Assembly (NCBI GenBank): GCA_024640205.1
Contig: JAHEFL010000022.1
Span: forward strand, 2,505-11,099
DNA from: Flavobacteriales bacterium
GTDB lineage: Bacteria > Bacteroidota > Bacteroidia > Flavobacteriales_F > PHOS-HE28
Length of the DNA: 8,595 bases
Reading direction: 5' to 3'
This document shows, piece after piece, positions 1 through 6,068 of this stretch. How positions within the stretch are numbered: position 1 is the first letter of the stretch; each line of letters opens with the position of its first letter. A program made the position numbers and the translations under genes. The notes under the pieces are model-generated. The model saw nothing but the letters and a program-made list of their open reading frames with translations, was not told where the DNA came from and did no database searches.

Positions 1-1
1 G

Positions 2-409
2 GAAGCGTTGGCTAAAGATGCGGCCATGGCCGGGACCGTGGAATTCCTCGGTCGCCTCGCGAACCACTCCGTATTGGACCATATGTCCAGAGCCGGGAAC
101 GTGGTGATCAACAGTAACGTGGAGACCTTCAGTGTTGTAACCGGTGAGGCCCTTGCCTTGGGTCGTCCGGTGATCGCCACCCGTTGCGGTGGACCGATCG
201 CGTTCATTGCACCTGAGAATGGCCTTCTGATCCCGGTCGGTGATGAGGACGCACTGAGATCAGCCATGTTGCGCTTGGCCGCACATGGGTCGCGATACTC
301 ACCGGAAGCGATCCGACAAAGTGTCATGGACCGGTTCAGCAATGAAGCGGTCGCAACCGGGTTCCTGGCCGTTTACCAACGATGCTTGAAGCATGGCAAG
401 GAGCAGTGA
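2..409 (+). CDS. Glycosyltransferase, GT4-type, C-terminal part (5' truncated)
   Basis: This is the C-terminal Rossmann-like half of a GT-B fold glycosyltransferase; the frame is open to the left edge, so the N-terminal acceptor-binding half lies outside the window. About 135 residues are visible. The donor-binding EX7E motif is present: Glu encoded at 122-124 and Glu at 146-148, in the context ETFSVVTGEALALGRPVIAT. It is followed by a CGGP turn and NGLLIPVGDEDAL, the usual nucleotide-sugar-contacting end of GT4 enzymes. These features predict a retaining transferase using an activated sugar at the cytoplasmic face. The stop overlaps the start of the next gene by 17 bp, which points to one operon with the flippase downstream and hence glycan assembly. 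Donor and acceptor cannot be read from this fragment. The internal TTG at position 8 is not proposed as the true start. Confidence 0.9.
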   Translation, partial: EALAKDAAMAGTVEFLGRLANHSVLDHMSRAGNVVINSNVETFSVVTGEALALGRPVIATRCGGPIAFIAPENGLLIPVGDEDALRSAMLRLAAHGSRYSPEAIRQSVMDRFSNEAVATGFLAVYQRCLKHGKEQ

Positions 410-2093
410 CCGGACCATACGTGTCGGCATACTCTGCAACGGCATCACTTTCGAACGATGGCAGGCAGAGGCGATCCGGCATGCCATGAGCGTGCAAGGC
501 GTTGAGATATGCGTGCTGATCATCAAGGAAGAGGCTCCAAAGGCACCCTTGGGTTTCTGGGAACGGCAGCGGAAGCGACACTGGAGCACAGCTCTTTACC
601 GTCGCTACAGGCAACGCAACTTCCGGCCCGGCGCCATGACCAGGGAGGATCTCTCCCCAATTCTTGGCGCCCTACCTCGTGTGATGGTCGCACCCCTAAC
701 GGTCAAGGGCAAGGAACAATTCACAAATACGGATGTCGATAGGATCCGCGATCACCGCGTAGACGTGCTGCTGCGCTTCGGCTTCAATATCCTCGAAGGG
801 GAGATCCTTGATCTTCCTACTCACGGGATCTGGAGCTTTCATCATGGGGACCCATGCAAATTCCGTGGTGGCCCACCGGGTCTATGGGAGATCATGAAGG
901 GTGACCCAGTGACCGGTGCGGTGCTCCAGAGGCTCACCGATCGATTGGATGCAGGCCTGATCCTGAGGGAAGGATGGTTCCCGACGATCGATCACAGCCT
1001 GACCGAAACCGTTGATACCGTGCTGATGCATACTGCCATCTGGCCGGCACAGGTCATGCGCGCGATCCTTGGCGGTAGTGCACGTGCATCGGAAGGCAAG
1101 GTCTGCGGATCGCCCGGACCGATCCATCGCTACCCGGAGAACGCCAAGTTCATCCGGTTCCTCGTCAAACAGGTAAAGAATAAACTGGCCTTCCACAGGC
1201 GGGAATTAAAGTACCATGAGGATTGGAACGTAGGGATCCTCTATGAACCCATCTCCACATTGGTGGATACGGATCCAGGCCAGAACGTGCGCTGGCTGCC
1301 GCCGCCTTCCGCCAATAATTTCCGAGCGGACCCATTCGGATACATCGATAAGGATGGGCAGCTCAACGTGCTCTACGAGAAATATGATCACGGTATCCAG
1401 CAAGGAGAGATCGCGCGCATCCGACCCAAAAAGGATAACGTGCTGAAGCGCTCGCGGACCATGCTCCAATTGAGCACGCATCTCTCTTACCCGTACGTGG
1501 TCCAGCAGGGAGATGCGGTGTACGTGGTGCCGGAACAGGCTGCTGCGGGTCGCGTCGACCTGTACCGGATCACCGGGGACAACGACGCATTGGAGCAGGT
1601 TACCACCTTATTGAACGAACCCTTGTTCGATCCCACCCTTTTCGAGCATGAAGGACGCTGGTGGCTCCTGGGTACCAAGGCGCCTCTGACCAACGTTTCG
1701 CTCCATGCTTACCACAGCGATAGCCTGCAAGGTCCTTTCGTGGCACATACCCAGAACCCGATCAAGATGGACATCCGCTCTGCCCGGCCTGGTGGAACGC
1801 CGTTCTACAAGGACGGCGTTCTGTGGCGCCCGGGCCAGGATAGCTCCATTACGTACGGTGGGCGCATCGCCTTGAACCGTGTGATCGAGCTTACACCTTC
1901 GACATTCCTTGAATCAACAGAGAAATTCATCGGACCGATCGCAGGTTCCGAGTGGAACAAGGGGCTCCATACCCTCTGCGGAATGGGCGATATCACGCTG
2001 ATCGATGGTAAACGGCTGATCACCATCCCCGAACGGCGAAAGGCTGTGCGACAGCGGAAATTGGACAAGCTGAAACAACGCACGAGCCGATGA
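393..2093 (+). CDS. Two-domain protein: formyltransferase-like N-domain fused to GINT1_N-like beta-propeller
   Basis: A 566-residue protein. Residues 8-230 resemble the formyltransferase N-terminal domain (Fmt/ArnA/PurN superfamily): RVGILCNG strand at 10-17, DVLLRFGFNIL at 124-134, then GIWSFHHGDPCKFRGG at 145-160 and RLDAG at 184-188. The catalytic His (H150) and Asp (D186) are present, but the catalytic Asn of the family's N-x-H motif is Ser (S148). No OB-fold C-terminal formyltransferase domain follows. Residues about 275-545 look like a five-bladed propeller, with recurring FRADPFG (310-316), SYPYV (365-369) and FDPTLFEHEGRWWLLGT (412-428), as in the N-terminal domain of plant glucosamine inositolphosphorylceramide transferase and its bacterial relatives. 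No signal peptide or membrane segment is evident, so it is probably cytoplasmic. The start lies inside the preceding gene (17-bp overlap) and leaves only seven residues before the first strand. The role is inferred to be glycan modification or transfer; the substrate is unknown. Confidence 0.78.
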   Translation: MARSSDRTIRVGILCNGITFERWQAEAIRHAMSVQGVEICVLIIKEEAPKAPLGFWERQRKRHWSTALYRRYRQRNFRPGAMTREDLSPILGALPRVMVAPLTVKGKEQFTNTDVDRIRDHRVDVLLRFGFNILEGEILDLPTHGIWSFHHGDPCKFRGGPPGLWEIMKGDPVTGAVLQRLTDRLDAGLILREGWFPTIDHSLTETVDTVLMHTAIWPAQVMRAILGGSARASEGKVCGSPGPIHRYPENAKFIRFLVKQVKNKLAFHRRELKYHEDWNVGILYEPISTLVDTDPGQNVRWLPPPSANNFRADPFGYIDKDGQLNVLYEKYDHGIQQGEIARIRPKKDNVLKRSRTMLQLSTHLSYPYVVQQGDAVYVVPEQAAAGRVDLYRITGDNDALEQVTTLLNEPLFDPTLFEHEGRWWLLGTKAPLTNVSLHAYHSDSLQGPFVAHTQNPIKMDIRSARPGGTPFYKDGVLWRPGQDSSITYGGRIALNRVIELTPSTFLESTEKFIGPIAGSEWNKGLHTLCGMGDITLIDGKRLITIPERRKAVRQRKLDKLKQRTSR

Positions 2094-3385
2094 TCCGCCC
2101 TGTGATAGGGACCATTGCGACCCGTACGGTAGTGATGGCCATGACGCTGCTCACGATCATGGTGGCCGGGCATAAGCTCGGGGCCGAGGGACTTGGCACC
2201 ATCAGTTTGATCGTTCTGGGTATCACCTTCATTCTTCTGCTCAACAATGTGGTCGGTGGCGGAGGACTGGTCTATCTCGCTTCGCGGCATTCGAAAAAGA
2301 ACCTGCTCGTCCCGTCCTACCTCTGGGCCGGTGTGACCGCGCTGGTGGCACTTGCCGTGTACCACGTGGTCCCTGTGGTACCTGCGTCCTACACGATACA
2401 TGTGGTGGTGCTCGCCCTGTTCCAAAGCCTTTATACCATTCACTATGGATCGCTGCTCGGCGCACAGCGGATCCGTGTCTACAATCTCATCGTCAGTGCC
2501 CAGGCCATCACTCTCTTCGCCGTTTTCGCGGCCTTGGTAGCGATCGTCAGGGAGCCGTCCGTGATGCACTATGTCATTGCCAGCTATGTCTCCTTCGCAG
2601 CGGCCTTGATCCTTTCCTCGCTTGCCATGAAGGGAATACCGCCAGGCCAACAGATGACCGATGAAAGACCGGCTTGGCGCGCGCTTTTCGGTCACGGCGG
2701 GCTCATCCAACTGGCGAACTTCCTGCAACTTCTGAATTACCGGATCGCCTATTACCTCATCGAATGGTTCCGGGGTACTTCCGCACTGGGTCTGTATTCG
2801 GTCGCGAACCAACTGGCCGAGAGCGCATGGCTCGCTCCCAAGAGCCTCGGCACCGTGCTCTACAGCTGGATCAGCAATACGGATGACCCGGACCGGCAAC
2901 GCGACCTGACGCTGACCGTTGCTAAGGCTTCCGTGGCGTTCAGCGTGCTCCTTGTAGGACTTCTGTTGATCGTCCCGGAGCCCTTGTTCCGCTTCTTCTT
3001 CGGGGAAGAGATCGGCGGATTGCCCGCCCTGGTCCTCCTGCTGGCACCGGGCATCATCGCCATGGCTGCCTCCCAGGCGTTCAGCCATTATTTCAGCGGC
3101 ACGGGGCGCAACAAGCACAATGTCATCGGATCAGGGATCGGCCTTGTGCTGACTCTCCTTGCAGGATATTGGTTGATCCCGGAACACGGATTGCAGGGTG
3201 CCGCCGTAACGGCCTCTATGGCCTATGGTGGGAACGCGGTGTATCAACTTATTACCTTCCTTCGCAGCACGGATACACGGGCTTCCATGTTATTGTTCAG
3301 CGCATCGGATCTACAACGCATCGCCCGTCTTTGGAAAAGCCTGTATCCGGGATCGGATCGCAACGAAGAAAGATCGAAGCCATGA
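2090..3385 (+). CDS. Polysaccharide/lipid-linked oligosaccharide flippase (Wzx-like, MOP superfamily)
   Basis: A 431-residue, strongly hydrophobic protein with about 12 predicted membrane segments, roughly at 8-27, 38-56, 76-93, 101-120, 138-153, 160-180, 205-223, 235-258, 280-296, 310-335, 345-362 and 368-391. The middle stretch LGLYSVANQLAESAWLAP (233-250) and the later YFSGTGRNKHNVIGSGIG (334-351) with HGLQGAAVTAS (366-376) are typical of polysaccharide biosynthesis/flippase proteins of the MOP superfamily. Members carry lipid-linked glycan units from the cytoplasmic to the periplasmic leaflet of the inner membrane. The ATG overlaps the previous stop as ATGA, a translational-coupling arrangement. 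Context with a GT4 enzyme supports surface-glycan export; whether this is O-antigen, capsule or another glycan cannot be decided. The C-terminal 40 residues are polar and probably cytoplasmic. Confidence 0.85.
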   Translation: MIRPVIGTIATRTVVMAMTLLTIMVAGHKLGAEGLGTISLIVLGITFILLLNNVVGGGGLVYLASRHSKKNLLVPSYLWAGVTALVALAVYHVVPVVPASYTIHVVVLALFQSLYTIHYGSLLGAQRIRVYNLIVSAQAITLFAVFAALVAIVREPSVMHYVIASYVSFAAALILSSLAMKGIPPGQQMTDERPAWRALFGHGGLIQLANFLQLLNYRIAYYLIEWFRGTSALGLYSVANQLAESAWLAPKSLGTVLYSWISNTDDPDRQRDLTLTVAKASVAFSVLLVGLLLIVPEPLFRFFFGEEIGGLPALVLLLAPGIIAMAASQAFSHYFSGTGRNKHNVIGSGIGLVLTLLAGYWLIPEHGLQGAAVTASMAYGGNAVYQLITFLRSTDTRASMLLFSASDLQRIARLWKSLYPGSDRNEERSKP

Positions 3386-3912
3386 CCTTGGCAAGTGCGG
3401 TCCGAGCCCTTTTGTATACGACGCTGGCGTTCGCGCTGGGATCCGCTGACGGCAAGTCCGTCGGGGTGAAGCTGAAGGAGGCCAAAATGTTCATGGAACT
3501 TGCTGGCAAGCAATGGTCTCGTGCAGAGTACGACGAACGAAGCGTTCCGGTCCTGTACATCTACCAGCGTGATCCCTTACTCGATGCACAAGGTGAACCG
3601 GTCGTCCCCAACATTGCGGTCACGATAGAGGAACTCCCGCTTGGCAAGGATGTAGCGGCCTTCAGTGCATCCAAACGTGCGGCCACCCCGTTCACGGTGG
3701 ATCGCATGCTCACCCATCAAGGTGGCGACCTGAAGTACAAGAACGCGATCGGATTTCAAGGGCGCTACACCGGGAATGACAGGGAACACACCGTTCTCGT
3801 AGTGCACGCGATCAACGGTTTGTATGGTGTCGAATTGATCTGCGACGTGCCCAGCGAATTGTTCGAACAGGTCGCACCCGAATTCCGGTCGACCGTGCGC
3901 TCGCTGCGCTGA
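3382..3912 (+). CDS. Small secreted protein of unknown function, possibly PsbP/Mog1-like fold
   Basis: The ATG at 3382 is chosen because it overlaps the flippase stop as ATGA and gives a clean signal peptide; a longer in-frame reading begins inside the flippase and is not needed. The product has 176 residues. Residues 1-23 form a hydrophobic leader (ALLYTTLAFALGSADG), so it should be exported. The mature part is about 150 residues, soluble and alternating in pattern. PNIAVTIEELP (76-86), VLVVHAINGLYGVELICDVP (138-157) and a final pattern of FEQVAPEFRSTVRSLR recall PsbP/Mog1-type domains, in which a strand-rich core ends in a helix with a PEF..I..S motif. That fold assignment is from general pattern memory and is weak. 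There is one Cys in the mature domain (C154). It may assist the glycan export machinery or simply be co-transcribed with it. Confidence 0.75.
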   Translation: MTLASAVRALLYTTLAFALGSADGKSVGVKLKEAKMFMELAGKQWSRAEYDERSVPVLYIYQRDPLLDAQGEPVVPNIAVTIEELPLGKDVAAFSASKRAATPFTVDRMLTHQGGDLKYKNAIGFQGRYTGNDREHTVLVVHAINGLYGVELICDVPSELFEQVAPEFRSTVRSLR

Positions 3913-3916
3913 TACC

Positions 3917-3936
3917 GGTGAGTGGCGCACTCCACC
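3917..3936. terminator. Hairpin in convergent intergenic gap (weak terminator candidate)
   Basis: In the 44-bp gap between the convergent secreted-protein gene and bshB1, GGTGAGTG and CACTC-C-ACC can pair around a GCG loop, giving an 8-bp stem with one bulged C. No T-tract follows on either strand, so it does not meet the intrinsic terminator pattern. Its position between two converging genes is the main reason to list it. Confidence 0.3.
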
Positions 3937-3956
3937 CCCTCATTGTAAGGAAAACC

Positions 3957-4679
3957 CTACGAGAGCCCCATCAGGTCGCTCACCCCGGGCGGCCGTGAGC
4001 AAACGAACCCCTCCGCATAGGTCACACCGATCAGGCGACCGAGCTGTCGGTGGCGCCCTTCCAGGAAGGGCATGAAATCCGCATTCGCAATGGGACTCTC
4101 CGGTTCCTTGCTCGATGGGTCATGGAATTGTGAAGCAAAACAGTTCAACGCTTCCTGCTTCGCGTTCCAATGGGCGGTGATATCCACCACCAGGTCCGGC
4201 TCCATCCAGTTGTCCTGTATGGCGTGCAGTAAGGTCCGTGGCCTCCACGCCTCCTGAGCAGCACCTTGGTGCGAGGTCGCAATGCGCCGTAAGCCGCTCA
4301 GGAAGGCCGCCTCTGCCACCAACTTCGCGGCGCGCCCGTGATCCGGATGTCGGTCCTTCCGCGCATTGGTGAGCAGCAGCTGCGGACGATGCCTGCGGAT
4401 GGTTGTGATCACATTCAGCAGGCTTGCTTCATCCGCCCGGAAGAAACCATCACGCATTCCGAGTTGATAGCGGAACGACGCACCCAATGCCTTTCTTGCC
4501 GCTTCCGCTTCCTTGGCCCTGATCTCCGCGGATCCGCGGGTCCCCAATTCCCCTGCCGACAGTTCCACGAGACCCACGGTACGGCCCAACGCAATATGGT
4601 GGAGCACCGTACCGGCAAGGGAGATCTCCACATCATCCGGATGCGCCGTGATGCACAGGATATCGACATGTTCGGACAT
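3957..4679 (-). CDS. bshB1: Bacillithiol biosynthesis deacetylase BshB1
   Basis: A 240-residue zinc-dependent deacetylase of the LmbE/PIG-L family. BshB1 removes the acetyl group from GlcNAc-malate, giving GlcN-malate, the second step of bacillithiol synthesis between BshA and BshC, in the cytoplasm. The metal site is intact: H13 and D16 within AHPDDVE (12-18), and H114 within HPDH (111-114); D15 is the expected general base. Other BshB1 signatures follow in order: SAGELGTRGSAEIR (41-54), LGMRDGFF (73-80), FLSGLRRI (126-133), QEAWRP (142-147), EPDLVVDIT (160-168), SQFHDPSS (183-190) and GRLIGVTYAEGF (214-225). The length is normal for the family. The start lies 30 bp after the gpx stop, so the two genes are likely one transcript. 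Bacillithiol is known in Bacteroidota, which fits. bshA and bshC are not in this window. Confidence 0.95.
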   Translation of the reverse strand: MSEHVDILCITAHPDDVEISLAGTVLHHIALGRTVGLVELSAGELGTRGSAEIRAKEAEAARKALGASFRYQLGMRDGFFRADEASLLNVITTIRRHRPQLLLTNARKDRHPDHGRAAKLVAEAAFLSGLRRIATSHQGAAQEAWRPRTLLHAIQDNWMEPDLVVDITAHWNAKQEALNCFASQFHDPSSKEPESPIANADFMPFLEGRHRQLGRLIGVTYAEGFVCSRPPGVSDLMGLS

Positions 4680-4709
4680 GGCGCTAAGGTCGGAAGTAGG
4701 ACCGAACGC

Positions 4710-5300
4710 TCAATTGCCGATCCACGAAAGGATCTTCTCGTCCAAGGGATCGGTCCCAGAACCGTAGGATGCGATCAACCGTCCTTCCTCATCGATCAGG
4801 AACTTGTGGAAATTCCATTTGACGGTCACATCCATGACCCCGTTCATTTCCTTCGAGCAGAGCCATTCAAAGATGGGATGCCGGTCCCCCCCCTTGATGA
4901 CGACCTTGCTCATCAACGGAAAGGACACATTATACTTTGACGTGCAGAACACCTCGATGTCCGCATTGCTGTCCGGCTCCTGGCCTCCGAAATCGTTACA
5001 CGGGAAGGCAAGTATGGTGAAGCCCTTGTCCTTGAAGTTGGAATAAAGCTCCTGAAGCTGCTCGTACTGCCCGGTGTACCCGCACTCGCTGGCAGTGTTC
5101 ACCAGAAGGATCTTACTTCCCTTGAACTGCTCCATCCCTATCGTCCCTCCGTGGATATCCGTTGCACTCAGGTCATGGAAACGCATGTTGTCCGATGGGT
5201 TGATCGTCCGGGTTGGAGCCTTCACCGGGCCCATGCGGACCATCGAGCTTCCATTGCAGGCGAACAGGCTCAGGATCGCGAAGATGTGTATGGGAGTCAT
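4710..5300 (-). CDS. Glutathione peroxidase-family thiol peroxidase, predicted lipoprotein
   Basis: With the ATG at 5298-5300 the product is 196 residues; an earlier TTG at 5325-5327 would add nine residues ahead of the hydrophobic leader and is less likely. Residues 1-15 (TPIHIFAILSLFAC) form a short hydrophobic leader ending in a lipobox-like Cys15, suggesting a lipid-anchored envelope protein, although the leader lacks Lys/Arg. The peroxidase domain spans about 40-196. The peroxidatic Cys is C73 (NTASECGYTGQYEQLQ), with Q107 in FGGQEP and W162-N163 in VKWNFHKFL completing the catalytic tetrad. C119 (EVFCTSKYNVSFPL) sits where thioredoxin-type 2-Cys GPx enzymes carry the resolving Cys, so thioredoxin-like reductants are more likely than glutathione. 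The usual CNQF reads CNDF (D103). It probably reduces hydrogen or lipid peroxides in the periplasm. It leads a two-gene unit with bshB1. Confidence 0.9.
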   Translation of the reverse strand: MTPIHIFAILSLFACNGSSMVRMGPVKAPTRTINPSDNMRFHDLSATDIHGGTIGMEQFKGSKILLVNTASECGYTGQYEQLQELYSNFKDKGFTILAFPCNDFGGQEPDSNADIEVFCTSKYNVSFPLMSKVVIKGGDRHPIFEWLCSKEMNGVMDVTVKWNFHKFLIDEEGRLIASYGSGTDPLDEKILSWIGN

Positions 5301-5343
5301 ACCGGGAATAACATGCAAAGCTTGCAAAAGTTCGGTAACGCGC

Positions 5344-5355
5344 GGACCCCGGTCC
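5344..5355. promoter_or_regulatory. Inverted repeat GGACC-CC-GGTCC directly upstream of promoter-like box
   Basis: A perfect 5-bp inverted repeat with a 2-bp spacer sits in the gpx/ccmB divergent region, immediately before the TACCTTCG box and thus where the promoter spacer would lie. It could be an operator half-site pair or a chance GC-rich palindrome; it is too short to choose. Confidence 0.25.
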
Positions 5356-5363
5356 TACCTTCG
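5356..5363 (+). promoter_or_regulatory. Candidate Bacteroidota -7 box (TACCTTCG) for the ccm operon
   Basis: TACCTTCG matches the Bacteroidota -7 consensus TAnnTTTG at all fixed positions except one (C for T). It lies 32 bp upstream of the ccmB GTG in a 94-bp divergent gap, a reasonable position. A TTG at the usual -33 position is not clear: TTC at 5331-5333 is 22 bp upstream, and TTG at 5322-5324 is too far away. Confidence 0.4.
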
Positions 5364-5369
5364 CGACCC

Positions 5370-5384
5370 ATCGCATGCAGCGAT
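5370..5384. repeat. Inverted repeat ATCGC-ATGCA-GCGAT in ccmB leader
   Basis: A perfect 5-bp inverted repeat with a 5-base spacer lies just downstream of the promoter-like box and ends 10 bp before the ccmB GTG. In RNA it could form a small hairpin close to the start codon; in DNA it could be a dyad operator. The short arms make chance occurrence possible. Confidence 0.25.
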
Positions 5385-5394
5385 TTCAGGGAAC

Positions 5395-6066
5395 GTGATC
5401 CGCACCACCGAAATAGCCGGCTTGATCCGATTGGAAGTGGCGTTGGACCTGCGGCAACGAGCTTCCTGGGCGGGTATGCTGCTATACGTGGTCAGCGCTG
5501 TATACGTGGCCTTCCTTGCTGTAAAAGGCGGAATGGGAACATCCACCTGGAACGCGCTTTTCTGGATCATTCTGCTTTTTGCCGCTTTTAATGCCCTGGC
5601 CCGTTCCTTCCAGCGCGAGGACGCAGGCAGGCAGCTGTACCTGTATACGTTGGTCGACCCGCGCAGCGTGATCCTGGCCCGAACGATCTACAATGCGCTG
5701 ACCATGGTCCTGCTGAGCCTGCTGAGCTTGACGTTCTATGTCCTTTTCATGGGTGACCATGCTCTTGAACAGGCCCACCTCGGCCAATTCCTCCTCGCCG
5801 TTGTGCTTGGCGGGATCGGTTTCGCCACCGTTCTAACGCTGATCGCGGCAATCGCCTCGCGGGCGGGAAATGGCGCCGGCCTGATGGCGATCCTGGGTTT
5901 CCCCCTGGTGCTTCCACTGTTATTGGCCGTGATGCGGGCCAGCAAGCTCTCCCTGGATGGCGTAGCCTGGAGCGTGACGAGTACGTATTTCCTGGGATCC
6001 GCCTTGTTGGACGTCATCACCCTCACGCTGGCCTGGTTGCTGTTCCCGTACCTTTGGCGCGACTGA
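5395..6066 (+). CDS. ccmB: Heme exporter membrane subunit CcmB
   Basis: CcmB is the channel-like membrane subunit of the CcmABCD ABC transporter that releases heme-loaded CcmE during cytochrome c maturation. The GTG at 5395 gives 223 residues, the normal CcmB length; the frame is open far upstream, but only antisense to gpx, and no in-frame ATG lies near. Six membrane segments are visible, roughly at 24-44, 53-70, 98-119, 131-154, 161-180 and 195-219. Family features include the amphipathic N-terminal EIAGLIRLEVALDLRQR (6-22) leading into LLYVVSAVYVAFL (29-41), the cytoplasmic ARSFQREDAGRQL (69-81) that contacts the ATPase in this family, and GFPLVLPLLLA (168-178), equivalent to the conserved LPL..PVL segment. 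The gene heads the ccm operon; the stop is 2 bp before the ccmC ATG. No ccmA ATPase gene lies upstream in this window. Confidence 0.88.
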   Translation: MIRTTEIAGLIRLEVALDLRQRASWAGMLLYVVSAVYVAFLAVKGGMGTSTWNALFWIILLFAAFNALARSFQREDAGRQLYLYTLVDPRSVILARTIYNALTMVLLSLLSLTFYVLFMGDHALEQAHLGQFLLAVVLGGIGFATVLTLIAAIASRAGNGAGLMAILGFPLVLPLLLAVMRASKLSLDGVAWSVTSTYFLGSALLDVITLTLAWLLFPYLWRD

Positions 6067-6068
6067 AA

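Noticed and set aside
1805..3118. Long open frame on the minus strand (437 codons) opposite the flippase gene
   Set aside because: It is rich in charged, Gly, His and Gln residues without domain-like pattern, and lies exactly antisense to a well-supported membrane protein whose codon bias can keep the reverse frame open.
3169..3381. 71-codon upstream extension of the secreted protein
   Set aside because: It lies inside the flippase gene in another frame; the ATG at 3382 overlaps the flippase stop and starts a proper signal peptide.
3917..3936. Strong bidirectional terminator between the convergent genes
   Set aside because: The stem is short with a bulge and no T-tract on either strand, so it is kept only as a weak candidate.
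4338..4940. Plus-strand open frame of 200 codons across the bshB1/gpx junction
   Set aside because: It runs antisense through two confidently identified genes, has no recognisable domain, and spans their intergenic gap without a plausible start context.
5074..5394. N-terminal extension of ccmB of 107 codons
   Set aside because: The frame is open, but this stretch is antisense to gpx and to the divergent promoter region. The GTG at 5395 gives the normal CcmB length and N-terminus.
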